Shown piece by piece: positions 14,001 to 25,580 of a stretch of 64,000 bases of DNA. Position numbers and translations under genes: made by a program. The stretch spans positions 10,974,001-11,038,000 of the forward strand of contig CM033124.1 in NCBI GenBank assembly GCA_019321725.1, written 5' to 3'. Each line of letters begins with the position of its first letter. The stretch's first letter is position 1. The notes under the pieces were generated by a model that made no database searches, had not been told where the DNA came from, and saw nothing but the letters and a program-made list of their open reading frames with translations. This DNA is from Paulownia fortunei (lineage: Eukaryota > Streptophyta > Magnoliopsida > Lamiales > Paulowniaceae).

Positions 14001-14740
14001 ACAGAGACATGATAATTTGACCCACTGGTCAATGAGAGTTGAGCAAGAATGTTGATAATTTCTAAAAGTATCTATTCGGGTCATTCTGGAGTGCATCGAA
14101 TTTGTTGCTAGGTCGGAAGGATGATATTTTTTTATACCATCGGAATATTTTTGACAATGCATATGGAAAATACTATTTTCAGATAATATATTTTTATTTA
14201 TTCAAAATATTTATAAATTATTATTTTAAATAAATAATTATATATTTTAGTTTATTTCTTGTTCTTGACTAAATACAATAAAATAATATTAATAAAAATT
14301 TTAAAAATTATATTTTTTAAAATAGATTCTCCCATAATATTTTTTAAAAATTTCCAAAATGCTATCAAACAAAGAGTTAATGATCATTTTTGTAAAAATT
14401 ATATTTTCATCTTCTATTTCTCATCGTAGATATACGCTAAATGTGTAAATTTTTTTATTAAATTAACACTTCTTGACATATATATATATATATGTATGAA
14501 GTGCAACACATAACAAAAATAAAAATTAGATCGTAAGATCCAAAATGATACTGCCAATTTACATATCTAATGCTATGTAATAAAAGGTGAGCATAATATC
14601 ATATATTATCACAATATGATTTTTTTTGTGATCCTCATTTAATATGAGGTTAACTCCAAGATCATAGTAACGGCTTGAAATCCATGCTTAAGATGTAGTA
14701 AATGTAATCTTGTAATTGATCTACTATACAAAAAATATTG

Positions 14741-14800
<60 letters not shown>

Positions 14801-15937
14801 ATATATATATATATATATACACGGTTTCATTATCCCATAAATTGCCTCACAAAAATTCGGATTAAAAATATTTTATCAAAATGACTTATGTCCGTGATTT
14901 AATTATTAACTTCAATGTTTTTTGGTAAAACACACACACACACACACACACAGAATTGTACACGTCAATTTTGAACACATGCAACTCCTAATAACAACCT
15001 TTGGCACTTCTCTATTTTATCAAAAATTGAAAATTCGAACTATCATATACGCATATAAAAATTTTAGAAGATAAAACAGTAAATTGGAAAAAAAGGATGG
15101 CAAAAACCGTACCTGGTGGAACCCAGCTTCTCTAGTCAGCCCCACACCGAGTTCCCCTACACAAGCCCACACCCTCTGATCCGAGCCGTAAAAATAATGG
15201 TACCTATTCAGGCAGCCGTCCATCGCGCTGACCAGCTGTGCCGCTAATGGATAACTGATCGCGAACCCCCCGCCACCAAACGCCATGTCGTACGCATGCA
15301 TCACGTCCTGCTCCACGCTCTCCGAGTTCCCGCCGACATACACCATCCGCTGGTGGTCGTACTTCGCCAGCACCGCCACCAGGTTATCTGGGAAGAACAC
15401 CGTGTCATCGTCCCCCATTACGAACCACCTCACGTTCGGCAACCCGGCCCAGAACAAATCCACCACCACCCGGGCAATCCTCACAGCCGACTCTGACCCG
15501 CCGGTGTGTCTGAACTTCGTCCAGTCGGAGGAAACACGGTGCTGGATTTTGAACGGGGTATTCGGGTCTGGCTTCTTCTCGAGGAAGACGAACCCGCGAG
15601 TGATGTTGGGTTTCCACCAGAGTTCCGAGTACTGGGCCCGTTTTTCCCAAGTCCGGGTCGACCCGCCGATCCCGAAGGCTATGTGGGAAATGTTGGTGGG
15701 GGATTGGTCGGAGTTGAGTTGCGCCATGTACAGGGTCGGGTTTGGGAGCTCGGTCCAGCGGAAGAAAACGGGGCGGGTGGTGCTGTGGAGGGTGGAGTAG
15801 AGTGCAAAGGAAATCGAGAAGGTTAAGATGATGGCAACAACAACCCTCAACGTCGTTAGGGTGTCGCCGGTTTTCTCCTTTGGTAGAGGTTTCAGGGCTT
15901 TTAATGGGTCACCAGAATGGTCTCGGGTCGTGCACAT
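11047..15937 (-). CDS. DUF604 fringe-like glycosyltransferase, 3 exons
   Basis: A type II Golgi-type protein of 489 residues, predicted to transfer a sugar; the substrate is not known for this family. Exons on the minus strand are 15937-15113, 12357-11815 and 11148-11047. Both introns have GT/AG ends and are phase 0 (HQ joined to IDIRGDPFG; EWKQ joined to RPRRQCCE). From the chosen ATG (15937) there is one membrane helix at about residues 31-51, then the fringe-like domain with the DDD metal motif in MGDDDTVFF (about residues 174-178). A DUF604 C-terminal part follows, with SWGYTVQIYP, FNTRP and the family ending RPRRQCC. Length fits the family (about 480-550). The frame stays open upstream of this ATG to a GTG near 16039, but without an in-frame ATG, so 15937 is the likely start. 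Intron 1 is long (2.74 kb). From memory AT3G11420 is a relative. Confidence 0.92.
11149..11814 (-). other. Intron 2 of the DUF604 gene, with a possible small MITE
   Basis: 666-bp intron, donor gttag and acceptor atgtag. At about 11229-11415 it carries sequence starting ttactcagacacccctgagt. A rough inverted counterpart (agacacccagaatttttggt on the other strand) lies near the far end, as in short MULE-like MITEs. I could not fix a target duplication. Confidence 0.5.
14742..14819. repeat. (CT)n(AT)n compound microsatellite
   Basis: About 28 ct units followed by about ten at units, in intron 1 of the DUF604 gene. The serine/arginine-like open frame across it is an artefact of the repeat. Confidence 0.95.
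14931..14952. repeat. (CA)n microsatellite
   Basis: Eleven ca units in intron 1 of the DUF604 gene. Confidence 0.95.
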
Positions 15938-16300
15938 CTTTTTAACAGGACACAAAAAGGTGCAGAAACTGAAAAAAAAACAGATTGCTTTTATTGCATT
16001 TGGGAATTGTGGGTTTTGAGTTTCTTGACTGAATTTCACATGGGGGGTCCATATAATGTGTTTTAGAGAGAGAGGGGGGGGGGGGGGGGAGGGAGAAGGA
16101 GATTTTCTTTTTAATTTTTCGTTTCAAGTGGTGGAACACAGAATTTATTAGGCTTTGTTAGCAAAAAACCCAGAACAGAGAACGTATGGTGGAAATCAAA
16201 TAAATGGGTAGCGTGGGCGTAGGGGTGGGAGTGGGGAAGGGAGACTACTACAGTTGACCCTTGACAGTTGACGTATGTGGGTTTCCTCGTACGAGTTGGA
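15938..16300 (-). promoter_or_regulatory. 5' UTR and promoter region of the DUF604 gene, with W-box cluster
   Basis: Between 16050 and 16100 the plus strand has gagagagag followed by a long G run, that is, a CT/C-rich leader on the gene strand, common in plant 5' UTRs. At 16254-16272 three TTGAC cores (ttgacc, ttgaca, ttgacg) lie within 19 bp on the plus strand. This matches WRKY-factor W-boxes, about 320 bp upstream of the ATG. No clear TATA box was placed. Confidence 0.45.
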
Positions 16301-18761
16301 TATGTGAATTGATGTCCATATTCTAACGGAATTGTTTGGCCCTTGTTTGGTGTTGCCCGGGGATAACATTTTCGAGAAAAAATCTATATTTTAAGAAAAT
16401 ATATTTTTATTATTTCATAATACTTATTAAATATTATTTTTTATATTACTATACCTCAACTAACTATAATAAAATAAAAAATATCTCCAAATAACCACAA
16501 CAAATTACATTAATAAGATATCTATTTAATAAAATACACCATATCAATTTTTTCATAATAAAATATTCAAACACATTTTTATTCTCCATATATTTTTTAA
16601 ATTATATTTTTTCCAAAATACTTGAAATAACACCAAACAAAGTCAAACAAAGTCTTCGAGAGTCAGATTTGTTTACAAGAGGGATTTACTTATGCCAAGT
16701 AATAAATACTAAACACTCAATAAAGACAATATAGAGAATGTATATATTGTTTTTATGTGCAATTAACAACTTACCTTGTCAAAATTAATTAGGATATTAG
16801 AGCCCTTAAGATAACCGTTTTGACGTGTTGGTTGGTTGGAGCTCTTGAATCACATTTACAAATTAAGAAAATGTTGACAATTTAAAATAAATTTACTTTT
16901 GGGTACAAATTTGAAAACCCGACCCAAGCGAGCGGTCCGAGGCGAGTCCAAATTTAGACCTGCCACAATGTCATCCTATATAGGAAGTATGCGCGTTTAT
17001 TTACTTTTATTATAGTTTTTTATTGATTATTGATTATTATAAATTATTAATTAATTATTGTTAATTCATTATATTTTGATATCACTTATGTATATTTGTT
17101 TATTTTATCGTGATGTGAGTATTTGTATGATTATTTTTTAATAGGGGGATTATTGTAAATTGTTGACTTTTATAATTATATATAAATTTATTTATTTTTA
17201 TAGTAATTATTTATTGATAATTGATTATTTTTGAATGTCGATTGATGATTGTTGACTCATTGTTAATTATTATCCCGAAATAACAATATATTTGAGCCCT
17301 TCACTCAAAAATAAAATAAAATTACTTCTAGCCCTGGATACATGCAAAAATACAAAAGATCACCTATAGTATTCTCTAAATGCCAAAAACTAATTGTTTA
17401 TAGAAATGGAAATATTTAACCTCAACCTAAAATTAACTTTTTCAAAAGCAAATTTACTAAAATCTGATGAATATTTCAAAAGTTGTGTACTGCCAAATGC
17501 ACCCTAAAACAAATCTTTATTACCATTGGAGAAGTGTTTAAAAGTACAATAAAAGTAAGTAAATGTAAAAAATATAACCGAGGCGGACAACTTTGGTTTC
17601 TTTTTCTTTTGGACATAAATAGGCTAACAACTTCCATTTTCAACTCACTGAATGATGGAGATTAATGGAAAGTTGAATTCCCATCTCATGGAACAATAAT
17701 TAAGGGAGTGATATGTGGAAAAAGGAAAGAATTGTCTTAATTAATAGGGAACAAGTATTAAGGAATTAACTATAAAAATGCACATTTAGTTACTTAATTA
17801 TCATTAAGAGTACACAATGGTCACCAACATTTCAAAATAATCAGTGAATTATACTACAAGTTGCACCATTCAAGTAAGAATAAAAGATTTTTCACCTTGT
17901 TTTCATATACACTCCATAATTTGTGATCCAATTATGGAAAATGTTTGACAACAAATGACAAATTATTTCAAAATCTTCTTCCCTTTTGCTCTGTTTTTCT
18001 ATTATCTTTTCTTAGTTTTTTGAATTTTTTTTCTTCTGCACATACAATCATTAAACAAAAAAAAAAGTACATGTACATTAGAAACTGAGGCTCAAATTCA
18101 CCTTTTATCAACCGAAAAAAAACAAAAAGATGAGCCCGCCATGGCTGCAAAAACCCATCTCAAATAGATTTTTTTTTTACTAAATAAATAATAAAATAAA
18201 ATAACTGGTAATAGTGGGTTGAGAGAGAAGTTACGTGAAGGAAGCAAATATTGTTACTTGGTTTTTACTTCTCAAACTTAAATTACCAAAAGCAAACCCA
18301 AGATTTGTCAATATCGGGACAAAATAGGGGAAAAAATAGTCAAAGCAAACCAAAATTTTGTCTCAATATTCTGTGTAAAATATTCATTTAATTCATTTAC
18401 AACATAAATAAATATCTTATTTTTTTAGAATTAATATTTTTTAGATTTTTCAAAATTTGACAAGATTTTTTAGTATTTTCCAAAAATCATATCATTCCAT
18501 CTATTTATATAATTCACCTCCTAGAATTTCTTTATCTATAATTTTTTCACCCTATCTAGAATCTTTCTTTTATATTCAATAATTTTCCATACCTTTCCAT
18601 ACTTTTTAAAAATTTCTAGAAATATTCAACATATTTTATTAGCACAATACAAATAAAAATAATATCAAAACCTACCATTTATTTGCTCTCTAACTATTCT
18701 TTTAAATATGTTTTAAATTAAAAATAACAATGGAGTGGGTTCAAATCTGGACCGGCCCTAA
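16301..18761. other. AT-rich intergenic DNA, no gene seen
   Basis: Non-coding by inspection. A short GC-richer stretch at 16905-16970 (aaaacccgacccaagcgagc and following) resembles the degenerate ends of hAT-type elements seen elsewhere in the window (32485-32522). Nothing else is recognisable. Confidence 0.5.
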
Positions 18762-19117
18762 TGTGGTATGATCTAAATCATCAAATATCAGCTCTTCGCG
18801 AGCTTTCAACTCTTAGATGGGTTACTATCTGCGACATACATAAGTTGTTAGGGAGCCGGGGTTGTCTCGGTGAAAACCCTCAAACAAGTCGTTAGGGCGT
18901 CAGGGTTCTCCAAAAACTCTCCGACTCTCAAGTCAGAACCAGAGAGAATGATTGTTTGAGAGGATAATGTTTAGGGTACTAGAAATGTGAATGAATTGCA
19001 TACCTTAGAAGAGAAATAAGGAGGGGTATTTATAGGCTTATATAGAAGGATTATTATACAGTGTTGAGTGGTGAGTGTGAACCTCATTGACTCATAAGAC
19101 CCTATTAGAATAGTGCC
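18762..19117 (-). repeat. 3' LTR (partial) of the minus-strand Tat relic
   Basis: Aligns by eye with 24871-25190. Shared words include atgaattg, gaaataag, ggtatttatagg and gtgttgagt. It stops matching near 19117, where cgcgcgcc-containing DNA begins. Confidence 0.7.
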
Positions 19118-21113
19118 CCGCGCGCCAATTAGATTGATTGTCTTTTATACTCTTGTACTGTAAATATAATCTTTTTCAAATTATATTAATAAAATAGGTA
19201 AAAAAATTTATCTTTAATTATAAGTATTAATTAGATAAAATTCCTAAACCAAACTTAGTTACGGGGTATGGTTACATATTTGATGGTGATTATAGAATAT
19301 GCCTTTATAGTTTTGGTCTTAAATTAATTTTGAGTCGAGGGTCTTTGAGATGAGACATCGAATAGTCCAATAAACTCGCGCATACGATGCATGCTTGCAT
19401 GAGGAGGATGTCTCACTTCATGGACATTGGCGCAATGTGCTAGTGTATGAATGCAAGTGCTTGTTAAATAATAAGTATATTGAACTGACCCATTGGAATT
19501 TTTTAATTGAAAATGTTGTTTATCGAAATAATAATTTTCATGTTACAATAGTACACGATTAATCCTTAAATTTGAGGCACCATGGTAGCATTGTGCATGT
19601 CGTGTTCTATTTTGATATATCTTTTAATTGTCTCATAATCATAAAGGGAGTGCGTTGGATGTTACATTGATATGTATAGAGGTTAATGGGTGGACAATAA
19701 ATGATCTCTTACTTGTCTGGCAAAACAAGTGAATCTCTTATATTTTCATAGTTCATAACTTAGAAATCATTGACCAATGTGTGATAAATGTTAGATGGAA
19801 TTTCTAACGATTTGTCGTGAGTTATTGAAACTTGAAATGAAATCATAGTTATTGAGCAATAAGGGTTTCAACTGTTAATCCATTCGAGATATTAGTTGAT
19901 GGAAGGTCCTTACATGTATAATACTGCTAATTGAAATAGATTCACTCGTTATTTCAACTAAATCTAGGTAGTCATGATACACTTGTCAGATATTTCTTAT
20001 GACTTGTGAGATTCTTGAAATTAATAAGTTAATTTCAAGCGGATTAATTAATTAGATTAATTAATTTAATAATTATTATTCATAAATTACAAATATTGCA
20101 AATTCACTGTTAACTTAGTTGTGAACCAAATTGAGATGAAACATTAGAATATTTCTGATTTAGGAATTGATTCGAGGAGTTGGATTCAATTAATTAATGA
20201 AGATTAATTAATTGGAGCTTAAATTAATTCAATTAATTGAATTAATTTTTTTAATTAGATAATTAGATTATATAATTTTATTTAATTTGACTTAATAATA
20301 TTAGGAAACCCAATTAGAGTGAAATAATTATTTGATTGGATCAAATTAATTATGTAGATTATAAATTAATTTAATTGTTAAATTAATTTACATTAATTAT
20401 TTAATTGGGCGAAATTTAATTATTTGGACTAGATAGAATTAAATAATTAAATTTTGGCTTAGTCAATTCATTGGATTAATTGTGTGATTTATTTTAAAGT
20501 TCAAATCCAATTTAACAAGGCCTGCTAGGAAAGGCCTACCAAAGTTGTTTGAAAAAAGATAGAAATACAAGAGTTTGATATTTTTGGAAGTATCTAAATA
20601 TCTTTGAAAGATAATAGAGATAGAGTTTGAGATTTTTGAAAGATATTGTAATTAATTAAAAATCAACCAATCAATAGAAGAAGAGGTTGAAAATACCAAA
20701 TATGAGACTTTTGGATTTTTCGACCACCACTATTAAAGAGGAAGGCTGAAAATACATGGAGTAATTTTTACTCCTTCAATTTTTGGCCACCAAAGAAAAG
20801 GAAAAGATTTTTTTTCCATCTTTATTCAAGCAAATTCTATCCTCAAAATATTAATTCTTTTATCATAAATTGATACTAAGAATTAATATTCACTAAATTC
20901 ACTCTATAAACTACGTTGGTAAAAGAATCTAAATTGCTAGCGGAGTTTGGATTCCATGTTTCTGCTCAATGTGTAGATCACTTTAGACAGGAGACGTTTG
21001 GATCCCTGTGAATCGGAATTCAGAAAGTGGCTAGCAATTGATTGGTTTAAATCCTACAACAACCAGAGTGCATTGAAAGGTATAAAACAAAACTATTTTA
21101 ATATATTTATTAC

Positions 21114-22090
21114 AAGGGATGACAATGGGGTGAATCTGGGATGGGTTTGACCAGACGTCCCGCCCCACCCCGCCCCGCCCCACCCCATCTCGAACCCAAA
21201 ACCCGACAGGTCTAACACGCTAAACCCGTAAACTCGCAAATATCTAAATAAATTAATTTTTCTATTTCCAGCCTGGAATGAGAATAATTCTATAATCTGC
21301 AACTAAAAAAAGAGGATAGAATTAAAAACAAAAAAAGTTGAAAAATAAATTCTTTTTCAATTGCAGTTTGTCAACTCCATCACGTGAATTCCAATTACAC
21401 CATTTTTCAGAAAGCTTTCAACTAAAGTACTGTAAAATTCACACAACCTGAATAAATTCATCCAACCCAAATAAAGAAAATAATTCAAATACATAGCTAT
21501 TGCTAGAGAGAAGGTGAAACAGATGAATAGTGTTGTAGGAGGAGAGATCTGATGTTGGAAACAGATTCCTCGAACATATGTTTCTTAGCCAACTGCTTCT
21601 GCAATTCTTGCAACCTCTGTTTTATATCTTCCTTGCTTGCCATCCACTTGATTCTTGATTCTTGATTTTTTTTCTTGTATAGTTTGTTCCTATTTTTCCT
21701 CTATCAAATTTTTGCCTTCCTCTTACAGTAGTGGGAGGACAACGCCAAGGAGAGGGCGAGCGACAGTAAAAATGGCGGCGGGTGGCTATGGAGTCTAAAT
21801 TTTAGCATAATAATTCTAAAGAAAATTAGGAGAGTGGGAAGAAAGAATTTAAAGAAAGCAGCTGAAATGAATCCAAGTAGATGAAAAAACCCTAACTAAA
21901 TATATATATTTATATACGGGGCGGGTTCGGGGTGAGTCTTTATGGACCCATTACCCACCTCGAACCCACTAAGATCAAGAAAAATCAAACTCACTACCCG
22001 CCCCGTTACCCGTTTAGATGTCCCGAACTCATTCGAAATGGGGTGGGTTTGATATGGGTCTAGGTAAAACCCGACCCATTGCCATCCCTA
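21114..22090. mobile_element. Non-autonomous hAT element (977 bp) carrying a host-gene piece
   Basis: Ends are aagggatgacaatgg on the left and, read inward from the right, tagggatggcaatggg. The 8-bp word tttattac is repeated exactly on both sides (21106-21113 and 22091-22098), as expected for hAT insertion. Both subterminal regions are rich in cccgcccc/cgggttt repeats typical of this MITE-like hAT group. The middle (about 21500-21850) has different composition and looks like a captured host 5' UTR and first exon (see 21503-21643). Confidence 0.85.
21503..21643 (-). pseudogene. Captured host first-exon fragment inside the hAT element
   Basis: A 46-residue frame from ATG at 21643 to TAG at 21503. 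It begins MASKEDIKQRLQELQKQLA, continues with KKHMFEESVSNIRSLLLQHY, and ends SSVSPSL. It is a charged, helix-forming, protein-like sequence and unlike any transposase. Upstream on the same strand (to about 21800) is a C/T-rich leader-like stretch. I have a weak memory of a plant-conserved protein starting this way but cannot name it. The fragment has lost everything downstream. Capture of host pieces by MITE-like elements (Pack-type) is known. Confidence 0.5.
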
Positions 22091-22227
22091 TTTATTACAC
22101 CATTGGAAATTACAAAATCAATAAATCATGATGGATCCGAGGTGATGCTATAATTGTTATAGTATGTTTATTTTTAAATTTTTATTTTTTTTGCGGCACA
22201 CGCCCCGGGATCATGTGAACCCAACAA

Positions 22228-22241
22228 TGGTATCAAAGCCA
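22228..22241 (+). other. Copia primer-binding site (initiator Met tRNA)
   Basis: tggtatcaaagcca matches the plant copia primer site tggtatcagagc-type with one mismatch, immediately after the LTR end. Confidence 0.8.
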
Positions 22242-23030
22242 TGATTTATGCAATTCTAATCGAATTCGATTTATGCCTGCGAATTTAATTATTAAATTCT
22301 AATCGATAATTGTGTTTCTGATTGGGATTTAATAACTCTGTAATTTTATTTAATTGTTGAATTCATGAAATGATGCCAAATTGTGTAAGGTGGACAAGGA
22401 CACTTTGCCTTGATCTCTCTATTTGGCCTTATGTGTGGCGTGGAGGTTTCTTAATGTGTGCATGTCGAGGATGGAGCTCCCCAAGGCGCTGCTACTTTAA
22501 GGTTAAATACTTATAGTTAAGACTTAGTATTTGTATTTACAATTTGCATTTGCATTCCCATGTGATGAGCTATAAAATAACTTTCGTGTTTCTTTTCTTA
22601 TTGGGGATCGTTAACTCAACTATAAGTTGTGTTAGACAACTTATTATAAGTGGATGTATCGAATGATCACCATGAGCTGATCTGGCAGCTTCTTATAGGC
22701 TGATACTTTTGATAAGTTTCCATGAGCCTCTTATGACTTCTTACAGGCCAGTATGTTGATAGTTGCTATGAGTCGTTCTCAATTTTTTATAGATAAGCAT
22801 TTTGATATCTCACCTTAAGTTATTTTACATTTCTTACAGGTGAGCATTATAACACTTTACCATGAGTCTTTTAGGCTTCTTATAAGCAAAAACGTCAGCA
22901 CACCACCATGAGTCTTATAAATAACTTCTTATAGGTAGGTGTTCATGATCCCTGAAGTATAGAAATAACAAATTCAAGTAGAGTATAATTAATTAATTTC
23001 GAATAACAAATTTACTAACAATTCAAATGA
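22242..23030 (+). other. Copia leader with degenerate ~50-bp tandem repeats
   Basis: Between about 22665 and 22940 the pattern caccatgagct / cttcttataggc recurs five to six times at about 50-bp spacing with many changes. This is untranslated leader DNA of the truncated copia element. No gag follows on this strand; the minus-strand Tat gag begins instead. Confidence 0.55.
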
Positions 23031-24700
23031 ATGTTTAAGCAAAAACTTGAGGAAACGGTCTCAACGAACTACTTACTTCTACACCACCTTAGTAGTACCT
23101 TTGTGGCGTGTTATTGCTCATGCTATTCATCTTTCAATTCCACTATCTTGAGAAGCGCTCCCTTAGCATCGCACGGTCCTCCACTAGACAGTCCTCTTGA
23201 GATGACATTTATGATTCCAGCAGCTAGGAGATTGTCATTTCCATGACTCCTACTGGGGTGGCTGAGTAACTCATCATCCATTTGAGAAGTGTCATATTGA
23301 TGATAGTCCTCTTGAGGGGCCTAGGGGCTTGACTTACAAACTCGTTTAGGTATCCTCGGTGTATGAGCTTTTCAGTCTTTTTTTTTAGTTAAAAGTACTT
23401 CCCAATGGTGTGCCCTTGATCGCGATGGTAGTAGCAGGATTTGTTGGACTTCATCCTCTTGGGATTGTCCTTCAACTTCCTCAGAGGTCGAATGATACCT
23501 TGTTATTCCGCAACCACTAAGACTTCTACTATTGGGGCATTTTGCGGAGTGTATCATAGGTATCCTGGTGGGGTGTGCCTTTGCTCTTTAGTTTGCTTCT
23601 TGCTCCCATTCCCTTTATCTCTATGTTTGCACTTTACTCCTACTCCTTGTAGTGTAGCCTCTTCTATGCGGATATATTTCTCTACTCTGGCAAAGACCTC
23701 CTTCAGTGTGTTGGGGGGCTCCCTATAATGGATTCCTTGAACCTCCTATGGCGAAAGTTCTATTGCATGATGCTAGCAAGTAACTCATGGCTGACGTGGG
23801 AAATCTCATGCACTGCTTCGACAAAATATCTAATATAGTCCCTTAAAAGCTTGCTATCTTTTTGTGCGATCGTAAATAGGTGTGCGACCGTCTTAGGGTA
23901 CTTTTGATTGATAGAAAATTAGTGCAAAAACCCCTGCGTCGGCTGCTCAAGGCTGGTTATACTACCAGCAGGCAGTTGGTTAAACCATAACAACGTACAC
24001 TTTGCAAGCGTGGTGCGAAAGATTTTATAAAAAATAACATCACTTAAGTTATACAAGTTTGACTTAGCATAAAACTTGTCAATGTGCCCTTGAGGGTCAC
24101 TAGTTCCATCATACTTAATAAGGTTGTCAACCTTGATCCCTATTGGCAGGGACTTAGCTAAGATAGCGGGGGAAGAATGGGCTATGCTTAGACGGTTCTA
24201 AAAAAAGTGGGAGGTGGCGTTCTACTTTCACCCGTGACTTGGCCAGGAAGTTTGATGGTATAGTATGTGTTGTCTTGGTCTCCCCACATTGCTTTGAGTT
24301 GTCCTCTAGGAAGGATGCTTGGCTACTCAAGTCATCGTGGGTATTAGCCTCTCTGCGCCTTATCGCTTCACGCCTATGCTCAGTCCTATTGGGAGCCAAA
24401 GTAAAGTGTTGGTTTCTGTGATATAACTGCAAGTTGTCCTTTAGAAGAGACACCCGGCTACTCACGTCCTCATGGGTATCAGTCCCTCTGTGCCTTATCA
24501 TTTCCCGCCTCTGCTCAGTCCTATCGGGTGCCGGAGTGAAGTATTGGCCTTAGCAAGATAACTGAGGGGGTTCTTCTTCTCTATGCTAGTTACACCAAAT
24601 TGAGTTAGTGCTTGAGCTGTAGCTTGGGATGATACATTCTCGATCATTGTCCTCTGCGTCTCTTAGGTTATTTATAGCACGGCTAGTTGAGCTGGCTCCT
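23031..24700 (-). pseudogene. Tat-type gag pseudogene
   Basis: Read right to left, the minus strand gives AILAKSLPIGIKVDNLIKYD then GTSDPQGHIDKFYAK, a retrotransposon gag core. Later come KTVAHLFTIAQKDSKLLRDY and a zinc-knuckle-like CYYHRDQGHTIGKY. In that knuckle the last Cys expected in CxxHRxxGHxxxxC is Tyr (TGT to TAT). The N-terminal part (24501-24154) holds an internal protein repeat: THEDVSSRVSLLKDN and THDDLSSQASFLEDN. Several in-frame stops and frame changes show it is dead. It belongs to the minus-strand Tat relic whose 5' LTR lies at 24871-25284. Confidence 0.75.
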
Positions 24701-24870
24701 CTAGATGTGGTGATAGATCACGCTGAGGAAGTAATTCCCGCAGTTGGTCCACTCCGTTATTGTCGCCTCTTCTTTCATAGGGGATGACTTGTGTGTTGGG
24801 CTCCCAAGCTCTAGTTTTAGTCTCTATCCTCAATATCTTGGTAGATTTCCCACATACAGCACTAAAATAA

Positions 24871-25284
24871 TGTGGTATAGATCCAAATCATCAAATATCA
24901 GTTTCTCTCGAGCTTTCAACTTTTAGATAGGTTCATGCCTACGTGTATATAAGTCGTTAGGGCACTGGGATTATTCCAACAAAAATCTTCCGACGCTCAA
25001 GTCAGAACTAGAGAGAGAATGATCATTTGAGAACAAAGAGTTTAGAGTACTAGAAATATAAATGAATTGTATACATTATAAAAGAAATAAGATGGGGGTA
25101 TTTATAGGTTTCTATAGAAGGGTTATTATACGGTGTTGAGTAGTGCGTGTGAACCTCGTGTGGCTCATAAGGTCCATTGGAATGAGACATTCTATTAGGT
25201 TATTCAAATTATCTTGATGGGCCATATGTTCTTCAGCCATGTCTCATTAGCCCCAAACCTCCTCACTTGGGGCAAGTTTTAACA
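24871..25284 (-). repeat. 5' LTR of the minus-strand Tat relic
   Basis: On the minus strand it would start near tgttaaaacttgcccc (25284) and end ...taccaca (24871). It contains a TATA-like ctataaatac. The primer-site-like tagtgctgtatgtggg follows. Confidence 0.65.
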
Positions 25285-25289
25285 ACATA

Positions 25290-25580
25290 AATAGGTTTAG
25301 GCTGAATCACGAGTTTTCAATTTCAAACCTAACCCAATCCAACCTGTTTATTTTTTAAAATTTAATATATATTTCTGTGATATTTATTTAGAAAAATATT
25401 TTTTTAGAAAGTTTTAATGATATTATTTTTAAAAAGTATAATTTTTAATATTTTTTAAATTATTCTACCCATCGGGGCTGGGTTTAGGGCGGGTATAGGT
25501 CCTTAAAAATTTTGGTTGGCCGGGTCTCGGGTCTAGGCAACCCCGACCCACACCTGACCTATTGCCATTTCTATTTTTTA
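25290..25580. mobile_element. Degenerate hAT-type MITE remnant
   Basis: The right end, read inward, is tagaaatggcaataggtcag, close to the tagggatggcaatggg terminus of the 21114-22090 element. It is followed by the same ggtcggg/cgggtc-rich subterminal DNA. The left end (near ataggtttaggctgaa) is poor and no target duplication was found. Confidence 0.4.

Larger units (their letters stand above)
12358..15112 (-). other. Intron 1 of the DUF604 gene, microsatellite-bearing
   Basis: 2.74-kb intron with (CT)n at 14742-14797 directly followed by (AT)n to about 14819, and (CA)n at 14931-14952. A GC-richer block at 13790-13960 holds a TATA-like catataaagg and the ACGT motif gacacgtgtc. No coding exon is seen inside. 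Small open frames such as the one at 12772 have no protein-like features. Confidence 0.7.
19159..22226 (+). repeat. Ty1/copia LTR (about 2.1 kb) split by a hAT insertion
   Basis: The right end is fixed by the copia primer site tggtatcaaagcca at 22228-22241, which follows ...cccaaca. The LTR start near 19159 (tgtaaatataatc) is a guess. The phrase tgaactgacccattggaatt near 19480 and the AT-rich taattaatt-rich body are typical of long copia LTRs. A 977-bp hAT element with 8-bp target duplication sits inside (21114-22090), leaving about 2.08 kb of LTR. No second LTR and no copia pol is seen, so the copy is truncated. Confidence 0.6.
18762..25284 (-). mobile_element. Ty3/gypsy Tat-type retrotransposon relic, interrupted
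   Basis: Two related LTR-like blocks lie in the same orientation at 18762-19117 and 24871-25284. Both, read on the minus strand, contain a TATA-like ctataaatac, a cattctctctggttctgact-like phrase with gacttgag, and end ...accaca. Just inside the second block is a degenerate primer site (tagtgctgtatgtgggaaat on the minus strand). Tat-type elements carry tggcgccgtctgtgggaa there. A broken gag follows. Pol is missing, replaced by a copia LTR plus leader. The element is old: the LTR copies differ at many positions and gag has many stops. Confidence 0.7.

Noticed and set aside
14639..14830. Open frame rich in Arg-Glu repeats
   Set aside because: It is the reading of the (CT)n microsatellite in DUF604 intron 1.
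15285..15826. Several open frames opposite or out of frame with DUF604 exon 1
   Set aside because: Shadows of a GC-rich coding exon; only the minus frame matches a known family and splices correctly.
15938..16039. N-terminal extension of the DUF604 protein from a GTG near 16039
   Set aside because: There is no in-frame ATG, and it would add a second hydrophobic stretch not expected in this family; ATG at 15937 fits better.
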